The notes under the pieces were generated by a model. That model was not told where the DNA came from, did no database searches, and saw nothing but the letters and a program-made list of their open reading frames with translations. The translations under genes and the position numbers were made by a program. This document shows, piece after piece, positions 1 through 9,219 of a stretch of DNA of 64,000 nucleotides; the stretch's first letter is position 1; every line of letters begins with the position of its first letter. The DNA is taken from contig JACKPM010000006.1 of NCBI GenBank assembly GCA_024233495.1, forward strand, positions 1 to 64,000, in the 5' to 3' direction. The stretch comes from Chlamydiales bacterium (GTDB lineage: Bacteria; Chlamydiota; Chlamydiia; Chlamydiales; JAAKFR01).

Positions 1-25
1 GATCTTTTCTGCCAAAATGCGCAAT
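1..25. repeat. Relic of MITE A end
   Basis: The first 22 bases match the reverse complement of the inner right part of MITE A (full copies at 7133-7295 and 61677-61839), and the overlapping stretch CAAAATGCGCAATC also matches its left inner part. The fragment lies just beyond the holB stop codon. It may be the truncated edge of an element lying outside the window. Seen directly, but short. Confidence 0.5.
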
Positions 26-41
26 CATTTGAATATTCGTC

Positions 42-854
42 TTAAATAAAGTGTTTGGTCATTAAGAAGTCAAAAGCAGTGGCAAATTTCATGCCGCGCA
101 TCAATGCAATACGCACCTTACGTACTGTCTGCATTAACTCCGAAAGCGGCGTGAAGGGAAGCTCTCTATTTGAAAGAAGGTGGGGTGAGCCCAATCTTTT
201 AGCAAGCGCATCGCGTTGCCAGATAAGGAGCGTTTCAAAAAGCGCGAAGATTCGCGTCTGATAACGTAGCGAGACAGCACCCTCGATCTCTTTTGCAAAG
301 CCCTCTCTTTGCAGAGCTGTCATCTCATCTGGAACTTTCGCTAGTAGCTCTTTTTCCCACTTCTTCCTATCCTTTTCAAGGCGCTGTTCAAGCTCTTTTC
401 TCGCACTCTCTTCTCCTTGAATAGCGTGAAAAAATGTCTCTTCAAGAGGATCTTTGGGGCGCTCTTTGGGAGGAAAGCGAAAGGTTTGGCAGCGAGAGCG
501 AATCGTAGGAAGCAAGGCTCGCTCATCGTTGGTAGCCAAGATCAGCACTGTTTTAGCTGCAGGCTCCTCAAGCGTTTTTAACAATGCATTGGCACTTGTT
601 GTAAGCATGCGTTCAGCATCATGGATGATAAAAAACTTGTAAGGCGCCTCAAAAGGCTCAAGCGCTACATCTCGTTGCAACTCTTTGAGAGACTCGATAG
701 GATGCATCCCACTCTTCCCTTCTGGATGGTAGTGATGGACATCGGGGTGCATCTGCTTCTTCGGAAGATACGAGGAAAGCAGCGCTTCAATCTCTTTCTC
801 TACATCTCCTACAAGGAGAAGAGCATGGGGTAACTTATCTTTAAAATTTAACAT
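42..854 (-). CDS. holB: DNA polymerase III subunit delta' (HolB-like)
   Basis: Probable clamp-loader subunit, which helps load the sliding clamp during chromosome replication in the cytoplasm. The protein has 270 residues, shorter than the usual ~330. It has the typical delta' segment HPDVHHYHPEGKSG near residues 37-50, then IIHDAERML and ANALLKTLEEP, and the SRC arginine-finger motif in TIRSRCQTF near residue 120. No Walker A site is visible, as expected for delta'. The start overlaps the end of tmk by 14 bases, so the two are probably translationally coupled. A holB-like gene after tmk is a common bacterial arrangement. The gene ends next to a MITE A relic. Confidence 0.85.
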   Translation of the reverse strand: MLNFKDKLPHALLLVGDVEKEIEALLSSYLPKKQMHPDVHHYHPEGKSGMHPIESLKELQRDVALEPFEAPYKFFIIHDAERMLTTSANALLKTLEEPAAKTVLILATNDERALLPTIRSRCQTFRFPPKERPKDPLEETFFHAIQGEESARKELEQRLEKDRKKWEKELLAKVPDEMTALQREGFAKEIEGAVSLRYQTRIFALFETLLIWQRDALAKRLGSPHLLSNRELPFTPLSELMQTVRKVRIALMRGMKFATAFDFLMTKHFI

Positions 855-1467
855 CGACTATTTCTAAAGCTGCCTCTAATACCTCTTTAGCGCTCTTTGA
901 GGCATCAATCAAGTGGATGCGCTCAGAAAATTTGTCGAGCAGATGGAGATAGCCTTTGCGCACATCGCGATGAAACTGTAACTCCTCACTCTCTAAACGG
1001 TCGCGAGAGGTGAAACGGGAGAGCCCCACTTCTGGATCAAGATCGAGCAAGAGTGTGCAGTCGGGTTGAATATGATCGCATACAAGCGCGCAAATCTTCT
1101 CTACATCAAGCTCTCCCATGTGCCTTGCACACGCTTGATAAGCCAAAGTCGAATCATTGAATCGTTCACAGATCACCACCTTTCCCTCTCGCAGAGCAGG
1201 TAAAATAAGTTCATGGATGTGCTGCACACGGGAAGTAAGAAAAAGAAGCATCTCAGCCCGCTCACAAATCGATACCCCTTCTCCTGGATGGAGAAGCAAG
1301 TCACGCACCTTCTCTGAGAGCGGTGTACCGCCAGGCTCTCGCGTACGCACAACTGCATGACCACGCGCCTCTAACTCCTTGCGTAAACCGTCACTGAGTG
1401 TCGACTTTCCACACCCCTCTCCCCCCTCAATGGTGAGAAAGAAACCGCTGTACGCTTTATTGAGCAT
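841..1467 (-). CDS. tmk: Thymidylate kinase
   Basis: Phosphorylates dTMP to dTDP for DNA synthesis. The N-terminus carries the P-loop IEGGEGCGKST, followed by the TREPGGTPLSEKVR motif and the CERFNDSTLAYQ segment that contacts dTMP. I chose the ATG at 1467 (protein begins MLNKAYSGFF) because it sits just before the first beta strand and overlaps gyrA by only 11 bases. The open frame extends upstream to 1515, but that extension lies wholly inside gyrA and adds 16 unlikely residues. Order gyrB-gyrA-tmk-holB on one strand suggests one operon. Confidence 0.93.
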   Translation of the reverse strand: MLNKAYSGFFLTIEGGEGCGKSTLSDGLRKELEARGHAVVRTREPGGTPLSEKVRDLLLHPGEGVSICERAEMLLFLTSRVQHIHELILPALREGKVVICERFNDSTLAYQACARHMGELDVEKICALVCDHIQPDCTLLLDLDPEVGLSRFTSRDRLESEELQFHRDVRKGYLHLLDKFSERIHLIDASKSAKEVLEAALEIVDVKF

Positions 1468-3943
1468 CTTCGACAGCCTCTGCAAGCTCTTCTTCTTCAA
1501 TATCTTGTTCTTCAAGCTTTACAAAACCAAGCAACTTGTCTCCACCCTTCAAGTTGGCAAGTTTTACCCCTTGAGTCGAACGGCCCATCACACGTACATC
1601 TAACATGCTGATACGCACGGTTTGTCCCATTTGTGACATCATGACAACACCATCTTTGTCTGCAACAGTTGCAGCGCCGATCACGTTTCCATTGCGCTCA
1701 CTGGTGATAATCGAGCGCACACCGCTACCACCACGCTTCGTTTGCCTAAACTCTTCAACAAGAGAACGCTTCCCAAAGCCTTGCTCGCACACAATCAAGA
1801 CGCTTTCTTGATCCGATGTAATCACTTCACACGCAATTACACGGTCCTCAGCAGACTTCAGACGCACACCGCGCACACCACGTGCAGTGCGTCCCATTGA
1901 ACGCGCTTCATCGTGGTCAAAACGTACAGCCATACCGAGATAGGTAAAGAGCATGACCTGTTGGTTCCCCTCAACCATGCGGGCAGCAATCAACTCATCG
2001 CCTTCAGCAATCTCGATTGCGCGCACACCCTTGCGCCGCTGATTGCTGTATGCCTTGAGTTCTGTCTTCTTCACTGTTCCACTTGCTGTCGCCATCAAGA
2101 CATAGCGATCACCCTCATAATCTTTGGTGCGCAAAATCGTTGCAATGCGTTCGCCCGGCTGAATATCTTCTAGCAGGTTAATGATCGGACGCCCCTTCGA
2201 GCGGCGCTCACCCTCTGGAAGTTGCCACACTTTAAGCCAGTAGCATCGACCCATGTTAGTGAATATCAACAATGTGTCATGTGTTGACGCCACATAAATA
2301 CCCTTCAGGCTATCCTCTTTGCGCATATCGACGCCCGCAACGCCTTGGCCACCCCGCTTCTGCTCGCGGAAGAGGTTAATCGGCATGCGCTTCACATAGT
2401 CATCTTCTGAGAAAGTGATGATTACTGGTTCATCTGCAATCAAATCTTCCATGTTGAAGTCACCTTCAGCATGTGTGATCTCTGTGACGCGCTCTCCCCC
2501 CTTGTGCGCACTCACAATCCCTTCAAGCTCTTCACGGATAATGCCACGTACCATCTCCTCGCTCGCCAAAACGCTCTTGTAGTAAGCAATTTTCTCAAGA
2601 AGTGCATTGTACTCATCTTGAATTTTATCGCGCTCAAGACCAGTCAACTGATAGAGACGCAAGTCGAGCACAGCGTTTGCTTGTCGCTCAGTCAAGTCAA
2701 AGCGGTCGATCAACTGCATACGCGCTTCATCACGATTCGCGCTTGTCCGCACAATCTTTACAACCTCATCGAGGTTATCGATCGCCTTCAAATACCCCTC
2801 AAGAATGTGGGCACGCGCCTCTGCTTTTGCCAACTCGTAGCGCGTTCTACGACGAATCACATCGATGCGGTGATAGACCCACGCCTGGATCATCTGCTTG
2901 ATGTTCATCATGCGTGGCAAGTTCTTGTCGAGCGCCAACATGTTGCACCCAAACGTCACTTGAAGATCGGTAAACTTGTAGAGCTGATTGATCACAACAT
3001 CAGGGATCTCTCCTTTCTTCAACTCAAGAACGATGCGCAAACCATCTTTGTCCGACTCATCGCGCACATCGGAAAGCCCTGTGATTGTCTTTGTGTTGAC
3101 GAGATCGGCAATGTGCTCAATCAAGCGAGACTTGTTCACGTTATAGGGAATTTCATCCACAATGATGCGCTCACGCCCAGTCTGCGTCTCCTCTGTACGC
3201 AATTTTCCACGCACTACCAAACGTCCTCTTCCTGTGCGGTAGGCATCTTGAATGCCGCGCACACCACAAATCACTCCACCGGTGGGGAAATCAGGACCAG
3301 GCATTACCTCCATGATCTCATCAATTGTGGTCTCTTTGTTGTCCATCACAAGGAGCGTCGCCGCGATCAACTCTTTCAAGTTATGGGGAGGAATATTCGT
3401 GGCCATCCCCACAGCAATCCCCGTCGAGCCATTACACAAAAGATTTGGAAACTTTGCTGGGAAGACGGTGGGCTCAACTTTAGTCTCGTCGTAGTTAGAG
3501 ACCATGTCTACAGTCTCTTTGTCGAGATCCTCCATCAGCTGCAATGCACTCGCCTTTAGACGCGCCTCAGTGTAACGCATCGCCGCAGGAGGGTCGCCAT
3601 CAATCGAGCCAAAGTTTCCCTGTCCATCGACAAGAGGGTAGCGCATCGCCCAATCTTGTGCCATCCGCACAAGAGTGGGATAAATCACCTGCTCTCCGTG
3701 AGGGTGGTAGTCCCCAGATGTGTCACCACAAATCTTCGCGCACTTCCTGTGCTTTGCCCCAGGACTCAAATTCAACTGCCGCATCGCAAACAAAATGCGG
3801 CGCTGTGAAGGCTTTAACCCGTCACGTACATCGGGAAGCGCTCTCGAAATGATGACCGACATTGAGTAGCGAAGGTAGCTCTCTTTCATCTCATCTTCGA
3901 GATTGCGGTTGATGATGATTTCGTTTTCTCTATTGAATGTCAT
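1457..3943 (-). CDS. gyrA: DNA gyrase subunit A
   Basis: Breakage-reunion subunit of DNA gyrase, 828 residues. The catalytic tyrosine is Tyr124 in AAMRYTEARL. The GyrA box is present as QKRGGQG, and the C-terminal beta-pinwheel repeats (such as the TANGxVKK-like ATASGTVKKTELKAYS) support gyrase rather than topoisomerase IV. The quinolone-resistance-determining region reads HPHGEQVIYPTLVRMAQ: Gln85 and Pro89 fall where E. coli has Ser83 and Asp87. The gene follows gyrB by 18 bases and overlaps tmk downstream, the same order as in Chlamydia. Confidence 0.97.
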   Translation of the reverse strand: MTFNRENEIIINRNLEDEMKESYLRYSMSVIISRALPDVRDGLKPSQRRILFAMRQLNLSPGAKHRKCAKICGDTSGDYHPHGEQVIYPTLVRMAQDWAMRYPLVDGQGNFGSIDGDPPAAMRYTEARLKASALQLMEDLDKETVDMVSNYDETKVEPTVFPAKFPNLLCNGSTGIAVGMATNIPPHNLKELIAATLLVMDNKETTIDEIMEVMPGPDFPTGGVICGVRGIQDAYRTGRGRLVVRGKLRTEETQTGRERIIVDEIPYNVNKSRLIEHIADLVNTKTITGLSDVRDESDKDGLRIVLELKKGEIPDVVINQLYKFTDLQVTFGCNMLALDKNLPRMMNIKQMIQAWVYHRIDVIRRRTRYELAKAEARAHILEGYLKAIDNLDEVVKIVRTSANRDEARMQLIDRFDLTERQANAVLDLRLYQLTGLERDKIQDEYNALLEKIAYYKSVLASEEMVRGIIREELEGIVSAHKGGERVTEITHAEGDFNMEDLIADEPVIITFSEDDYVKRMPINLFREQKRGGQGVAGVDMRKEDSLKGIYVASTHDTLLIFTNMGRCYWLKVWQLPEGERRSKGRPIINLLEDIQPGERIATILRTKDYEGDRYVLMATASGTVKKTELKAYSNQRRKGVRAIEIAEGDELIAARMVEGNQQVMLFTYLGMAVRFDHDEARSMGRTARGVRGVRLKSAEDRVIACEVITSDQESVLIVCEQGFGKRSLVEEFRQTKRGGSGVRSIITSERNGNVIGAATVADKDGVVMMSQMGQTVRISMLDVRVMGRSTQGVKLANLKGGDKLLGFVKLEEQDIEEEELAEAVEDAQ

Positions 3944-3961
3944 GAACGTTCTCTAATATTT

Positions 3962-6445
3962 CTAGATATCTAAATTCTTCACTGATAGCGCGTGGTTTTC
4001 GATGAAGGCGCGACGAGGCGGCACATCCTCTCCCATTAACATGGTGAACATGTGATCGGCCGCAATTGCATCGGGCAAAGCCACCTTGACCAACGTGCGC
4101 TTCTCTGGATCCATCGTGGTCTCCCAAAGCTGGTCGGCATTCATCTCACCCAAGCCTTTGTAACGCTGTATCTCTACTCCTTTGCGCCCATGCTGTCGCA
4201 AAAAGTCGATAGCTTCTTTCAAGGTAAAACACTCTTGAACAAGCTGGTCGTTTTCATACACTTCCATCAGCTTCTTATTTGCAATCAAATAGTCATCTAG
4301 CTGAAAGCCAAACTCGAGCAAACGCTCAACCAGTTTGAGGAAATTTTCCTCCTTGTACAGCTCAACGTAAGAGAGCGGCTTTGGGCGAAAACTCTTGAGC
4401 TGCTCCGTTTGCTCCTCTTCAGGAACTTTTGCAAGCTCTGCTTCATGCACCTCCCTTTGATCCTCTTCATAGATGCGCGCAATCTCTAAAAACTCATCCT
4501 CCGAGTAAACCAAGTTGTCTTGATTCACTACATAACGTGGATATGCGCCTTTCTCATTTTTCGAATCCAGAAATTCTCTAAACGGAATTGCCTTACGCTC
4601 AACAGACTGGATAAATGTTTCAATATCACGAATCAGTTCAACAACACGATCCGTCTCTGCCTCTTCAAGTTTCCGATCTTCCTCAATCAAGTGAAGCACA
4701 ATGTCGTGCACACCTTGCTCAAGCAAGAAGTCATCCATCTCTTTTTCACTCTTTAAGTACCGACTCTTCTTCTTCCTTGTCACCTTAAAAAGAGGAGGTT
4801 GCGCAATATAGATGAAGTTATTTTCTATAAGTGCGGGCATGTGTCTATAGAAGAAGGTGAGCAAAAGAGTGCGGATGTGTGAGCCGTCGACGTCAGCATC
4901 CGTCATGATGATGATGCGGTGGTAGCGCAACTTTGCAAGATCAAACGCCTCCTCACCAATTCCACACCCAAGAGCTGCAATCATCTTGCCCACCTCTTGG
5001 TTTTGGAACACTTTTTGCAAACGCGCCTTTTCTACGTTCAAAATCTTACCGCGAATCGGCAAAATCGCCTGGAAGCGGCGGTCCCGCCCCATCTTCGCCG
5101 ATCCACCCGCAGAGTCCCCCTCTACAATGTAGATCTCACACTTCTCTGGATCGCGCTCTGAACAGTCGATCAACTTTCCGGGCAAACGAGCACTGTCAAG
5201 AGCCGTCTTTCTGTGCGTCAATTCGCGTGCCTTCTTAGCAGCTTCTCGTGCCTGAGCAGCAATAATCACCTTGTCTACAACAGAGCGCGCAATTTGCGGA
5301 TTCTCACCCAAATAGATCGAAAGCTCTTCACCTACAATCTGTTGAACGATTGAGCCTACATCGCCATTCCCAAGCTTCTGTTTAGTCTGTCCCTCGAACT
5401 GCGGATTGGGCACTTTTACAGAAATTACAGCGGTGAGTCCCTCACGCATGTCCTCGCCTGTGAGTGAAATCTTATCGCTTTTCAGCATCTTATTCGCTTT
5501 CACATAAGTGTTTAGCACTCGGGTAAGCGCTGTAGAGAAGCCTGTTAGATGCGTCCCCCCCTGTCTTGTAGGAATGTTGTTCGCATAGGATAAGATCGAT
5601 TCCTTATAAGTGCCGTTCCACTGCATCGACACTTCAAACTCGATTGGGCCGTCATCTCCCTCACGTGCTCCTCTAAAATAGACAGGATCAGGAAAGAGTG
5701 GCTCTTTGTTCTCATTCAAATACGAGACGAAAGAGACAATGCCCCCTTCGTAGCAGAACTGAGTGTTACCCCGCTCTTCATCACGCTCGTCAGAAAAGCG
5801 AATGTCAATGCCGCGATTCAAGAAGGCGAGTTCGCGCAAACGGCGCGACAAAATGTCTGAATCAAACTCGGTCACTGAGAAAAGCGTTGCATCAGGCCAA
5901 AAAGTGACTCTTGTTCCCCTCTTCTCTGTCTTCCCTTTTACTTCAAGTGGACCTTTTGGATGTCCTTGAGAAAACTCCATTGCGTGAATTTCGCCATCTT
6001 TAAACACTTCAACTACAAACTTAGACGAAAGAGCATTCACACAAGAAACCCCTACCCCGTGCAAACCGCCGGAAACCTTGTACGTATCTTTGTCGAACTT
6101 ACCACCCGCGTGCAACACAGTCATTACAACTTCTAAAGCTGTAACATCACGCCCACGCTTCTGCGATTCCTTCTCATGCAAACCGACAGGGATGCCGCGC
6201 CCATCATCTTCAACTGTGACACTTCCATCTTTATTGACAGAAACCAAAATGCGGCTGCAGTAGCCAGCCATTGCCTCGTCGATACTGTTGTCGACAACCT
6301 CATATACCATGTGGTGTAGACCGCTCTCACCAGTATCTCCGATGTACATACCGGGGCGCTCTCGCACCGCCTGTAGTCCCTCTAGAACAGTAATCGCACT
6401 CGCATCGTACTTCTTTTTCTTTGTCTCTTCTTCTGTGTCCATCAT
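3962..6445 (-). CDS. gyrB: DNA gyrase subunit B
   Basis: ATPase subunit of DNA gyrase, 827 residues. The GHKL ATPase part is at the N-terminus (VYEVVDNSIDEAMAG, DDGRGIPVG, GGLHGVGVSCVNALS). The TOPRIM domain has EGDSAGGSA and DADVDGSHIRTLL. An extra acidic stretch of about 160 residues sits between TOPRIM and the C-terminal YKGLGEMNADQLWETTMDP motif, as in the long proteobacterial-type GyrB. The start overlaps the stop of the upstream DUF721 gene (ATGA), so translation is probably coupled. Works with GyrA immediately downstream. Confidence 0.97.
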   Translation of the reverse strand: MMDTEEETKKKKYDASAITVLEGLQAVRERPGMYIGDTGESGLHHMVYEVVDNSIDEAMAGYCSRILVSVNKDGSVTVEDDGRGIPVGLHEKESQKRGRDVTALEVVMTVLHAGGKFDKDTYKVSGGLHGVGVSCVNALSSKFVVEVFKDGEIHAMEFSQGHPKGPLEVKGKTEKRGTRVTFWPDATLFSVTEFDSDILSRRLRELAFLNRGIDIRFSDERDEERGNTQFCYEGGIVSFVSYLNENKEPLFPDPVYFRGAREGDDGPIEFEVSMQWNGTYKESILSYANNIPTRQGGTHLTGFSTALTRVLNTYVKANKMLKSDKISLTGEDMREGLTAVISVKVPNPQFEGQTKQKLGNGDVGSIVQQIVGEELSIYLGENPQIARSVVDKVIIAAQAREAAKKARELTHRKTALDSARLPGKLIDCSERDPEKCEIYIVEGDSAGGSAKMGRDRRFQAILPIRGKILNVEKARLQKVFQNQEVGKMIAALGCGIGEEAFDLAKLRYHRIIIMTDADVDGSHIRTLLLTFFYRHMPALIENNFIYIAQPPLFKVTRKKKSRYLKSEKEMDDFLLEQGVHDIVLHLIEEDRKLEEAETDRVVELIRDIETFIQSVERKAIPFREFLDSKNEKGAYPRYVVNQDNLVYSEDEFLEIARIYEEDQREVHEAELAKVPEEEQTEQLKSFRPKPLSYVELYKEENFLKLVERLLEFGFQLDDYLIANKKLMEVYENDQLVQECFTLKEAIDFLRQHGRKGVEIQRYKGLGEMNADQLWETTMDPEKRTLVKVALPDAIAADHMFTMLMGEDVPPRRAFIENHALSVKNLDI

Positions 6446-6759
6446 TCTAGCCGGAAAACCACACTTTTGATTGTTGTTTTAGGAAATTTTGAGCGCAAAC
6501 TCTTTAAGATTCTGGGTCGATCGTGCTGTACAAGAAGACTGTGTAGAGTAGAATTTTTGACATGTACGACCAAAATACCATCGATAAAAGAAATGGCACG
6601 AGTCATCGGAGCGAGCTTACTCCCAACTATCTCTGGCCACGCTTTTAAAACCAAATCAGGGCGGTCTGAATAGACTTTCCCAATATTACGCATCACTCGG
6701 GGCAACACATCACGGATGTGTCTTGCTGTTAAAGCTGGTGTCTCGCCCCTGTAAACCAT
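6442..6759 (-). CDS. DUF721 family protein
   Basis: A small protein of 105 residues that resembles the DUF721 (DciA-like) family: a short alpha-helical start, then the WPEIVGSKLAPMTRA segment and a beta-rich end (GILVVHVKNSTLHSLLV). DciA proteins help load the replicative helicase in many bacteria that lack DnaC; that role here is inferred only from the family. It is the first gene of a run DUF721-gyrB-gyrA-tmk-holB and overlaps gyrB by 4 bases. The same neighbour is found upstream of gyrB in Chlamydia. Confidence 0.8.
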   Translation of the reverse strand: MVYRGETPALTARHIRDVLPRVMRNIGKVYSDRPDLVLKAWPEIVGSKLAPMTRAISFIDGILVVHVKNSTLHSLLVQHDRPRILKSLRSKFPKTTIKSVVFRLE

Positions 6760-6950
6760 GCGCGAAATATACAGGATTTAGGCTGCCAAAAACAAGGGAA
6801 TTTTGCCAATGCTAAATTGCAGAAATACATTGGCGTGCATCAAAGCTGTCGCAATTTAGTGATCTAAAGCATTCTGATATCTGGTTTATTTTGAAATCGA
6901 TGGCGCACATTTTTGCAAACACCCATTATTGAAAGCTAACGGTTAAGATT
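6760..6950. other. Intergenic region, no gene seen
   Basis: AT-rich spacer upstream of the DUF721-gyrB operon. It should hold the promoter of that operon, but I do not see a convincing -35/-10 pair. No coding potential is apparent. Confidence 0.4.
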
Positions 6951-7131
6951 TCTACAGATTTGTCTATACTGACGACTGTGTTTCCAAAGTCCGAGAGGAA
7001 GTGTAATTGAAAAACCCTTCATTCATCAAGGCAAAGCCGCGACGCCTTTCAGGGGAGGCTGAGCAGGCTGCGACTGCTCGCCATCCCCTGAAAGGCATCA
7101 TGGATTTTTAAAATTTTCAACAGATTTGACT
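6951..7131. repeat. Mosaic repeat relic (MITE C left, MITE B right) with hairpin
   Basis: From about 6975 the sequence follows the left end of MITE C (ACTGTGTTTCCAAAG). The last 20 bases (TTTTCAACAGATTTGACTA) follow the right end of MITE B. Between them is a perfect 13-bp inverted repeat at 7044-7056 and 7084-7096 (GCCTTTCAGGGGA / TCCCCTGAAAGGC), with a second small stem inside its loop (GAGCA/TGCTC). It abuts a full MITE A copy through a shared TA. This is best read as debris of several insertions. Confidence 0.6.
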
Positions 7132-7132
7132 A

Positions 7133-7295
7133 GATAGTGTCGTCAAATTTTCTCCTTTGTGAGGCGAGAGATTTTCTAGGCAAAATGCGCAATCGAAAGC
7201 GAAGGGAGTAGCCAAAGCGCTACTTCCGAGGTTGCGAGGGCGCATTTTGGCAGAAAAGATCTGGCAGACAAAGGAAAAAATTTGACGACACCATC
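7133..7295. repeat. MITE A, full copy
   Basis: A 163-bp non-coding element with 28-bp perfect terminal inverted repeats (left end begins GATGGTGTCGTCAAATTTTC in other copies; here one base differs, GATAGTG). It has a second inner palindrome around AAAATGCGC/GCGCATTTT. It is bounded by TA on both sides (7131-7132 and 7296-7297), the target used by IS630/mariner-type transposases. Other copies: 20591-21085 (nested), 58071-58352, 61677-61839. Confidence 0.9.
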
Positions 7296-7308
7296 TATAC
7301 TTCTAGGA

Positions 7309-9163
7309 CTATGAAAGATCAGTCAAGAACTTCAAAATATTTGGATACAACCAAGCCAAATCCCGCGGGCTCTTTCCCTTTTTATCTACTGCATTTGCCA
7401 TTGCCAAATTCACTTTATCACTGCTAAGAAGAGCTCTAGCAGTTTCTGTATGTCCATAATAAGCAGCATAATGCAGCGCAGTCCTCCCCTCCAAATCAGC
7501 CGCCCCCACCATAGCCTCGCTGACTTTATCACTGCTAAGAAGTGCTCTAACCATTTCTGCATCTCCCTTTTCAACAGCACAATGCAGCACAGTCCACCCA
7601 TCCTCATCTACCGCCCCCACCATAGCCTCGCTGACTTTATCACTGCTAAGAAGAGCTCTAACCATTTCTGCATCTCCCTTTTCAACAGCACAATGCAGCA
7701 CAGTCCACCCATCCTCATCTACCGCGTGCACCATAGCCTCGCTGACTTTATCACTGCTAAGAAGAGCTCTAACCATTTCTGCATCTCCCTTTTCAACAGC
7801 ACAATGCAGCACAGTCCACCCATCCTCATCTACCGCGTGCACCATAGCCTCGCTGACTTTATCACTGCTAAGAAGAGCTCTAACCATTTCTGCATCTCCC
7901 TTTTTAACAGCACAATGCAGCTGGGTACCATCCTCATCTGCGTGCACATAGCCTCATGACTTTATCACTGCTAAGAAGTGCTCTAACCATTTCTGCATCT
8001 CCCTTTTTAACAGCTAAATGCAGAACAGTCCTCCCAAAATTATCTGCCGCCCGCACCATAGCCTCGCTGACTTTATCACTGCTAAGAAGAGCTCTAACCA
8101 TTTCTGGATGTCCATAAAAAGCAGAAAAATGAAGCACAGTCCACCCATCCTCATCTACCGCCCGCACCATAGCCTCGTCGACTCTAGGATCAGCGAGGAA
8201 AGCTCTAACCATTTCTGCATCTCCCTTTTCAACAGCACGATGCAGAGCAGTCCGCCTATGCTCATCTGCCGCCCGCACCATAGCCTCGTTGACTTTATCA
8301 CTGCTAAGAAGAGCTCTAACCATTTCTGCATCACCCTTTTCAACAGCACAATGCAGCACAGTCCACCCTTCCAAATCTGTCGCCCCCACCATAGCCTCGC
8401 CGACTTTAGGATGAGCAAGAAAGCTTGAACAACAGCTAAATCTCTATAACAGCGCAATGCAGAGCAGTCACCGTCTACCTACCGCCCCACCATGGCCTCA
8501 TGGAAAGCTTTGGGATGAGCAAGAAAGCTTGAACAACAGCTAAATCCCCCCTGCAGCAGCATAATGCAGCGCAGTCCACCCATCCGCATCTACCGCCCCA
8601 CCATAGCCTCGCTGACTTTATCACCGGCTAAGAGGCTTGAACAACAACTAAATTCCCCCATGGCAACAATGCAGAGCATTCACCAAGTTTGCATCACCAT
8701 CAGGAGTTAAAGCAAGTAAGCGCATGAAAACAATGAAGTTGCTTGATCCAATAGAGGTTGTTTAGTCATTATGGCAAAGCTGGACCTGCGGTACTGGGAT
8801 TCTTTGCAGCCACAACCTGTTGATCACGCCCATGATGCACAGGGCGTACAAGAGTGCCGTTTTCACGGCTATTTCGTGCATTTTGGACATATCTCTCTCC
8901 AGCGGCGTTGCCGTCTCTTCAACTGGCGGCGTATTTGGTCTTGTCAAGAATGCTACTATCTCATCAGCGGTCATATTTGAAAGCAGTTGCTGATAGACAA
9001 GAACAGCCAAACTTTTAGGAATAAATGGATTTTGAGGAGAGTAAGCTTGTAATGCTTTAAAAAAACGCTCACCTAATTTTTCCTTCCGAATTAAATCAAG
9101 AATTTTAGGCTCAGGAACTTCTGCATGAAATTGGTCAGCACTATCTACAGCAACAAAAGTCAA
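7309..9163 (-). pseudogene. Decayed ankyrin-repeat gene, paralogue of the gene at 58431
   Basis: Read on the minus strand from a TTG at 9163, the first 130 codons closely match the N-terminal domain of the intact protein at 58431-60278 (shared EKLGERFFKALQAYSPQNPF and NTPPVEETATPLERDM). The frame breaks near 8800, the stretch 8400-8760 is littered with small indels, a long readable piece spans 7934-8392, and another shift near 7945 precedes the piece 7309-7947. Repeat units are 37 residues (xxGxTxLHxAVxxGxAEMVRALLSSDKV...). It keeps the same ribosome-binding site (AAGGAGG) and a degraded promoter. Expression of a full protein is unlikely, though pieces could still recombine with the intact paralogue. 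Confidence 0.88.
7506..7916. repeat. Tandem 111-bp ankyrin-unit DNA repeats
   Basis: At least three nearly identical 111-bp units lie head to tail inside the ankyrin pseudogene, differing by only a few bases (for example GCC CCC versus GCG TGC in the VGAV/VHAV position). Such near identity at DNA level implies recent unit duplication or gene conversion, since units elsewhere in the same gene are more diverged. Confidence 0.8.
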
Positions 9164-9190
9164 ATTCTGCCTCCTTGAAAAAGAGAGTTA

Positions 9191-9219
9191 AGTCTATTTT
9201 TTAAAACAATTTTTATCAA
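9191..9219 (-). promoter_or_regulatory. Degraded sigma-70-type promoter of the ankyrin pseudogene
   Basis: On the minus strand: TTGATA, 17 bases, TAGACT, followed by an AAGGAGG ribosome-binding site and TTG start. It aligns base for base with the cleaner promoter TTGACA-17-TAGAAT of the intact paralogue at 58375-58403. Confidence 0.6.

Noticed and set aside
2471..3559. Long open frame (362 codons) on the plus strand opposite gyrA
   Set aside because: It lies wholly antisense to the strongly conserved gyrA frame, has no ribosome-binding site and resembles no protein; a shadow of codon bias.
7133..7295. CRISPR array or tRNA in the repeat-rich intergenic regions
   Set aside because: The repeats have terminal inverted ends and TA flanks and no regular unique spacers; no tRNA cloverleaf is visible.
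7450..8428. Repetitive open frames on the plus strand opposite the ankyrin pseudogene
   Set aside because: Their periodicity simply mirrors the 111-bp ankyrin units on the other strand.
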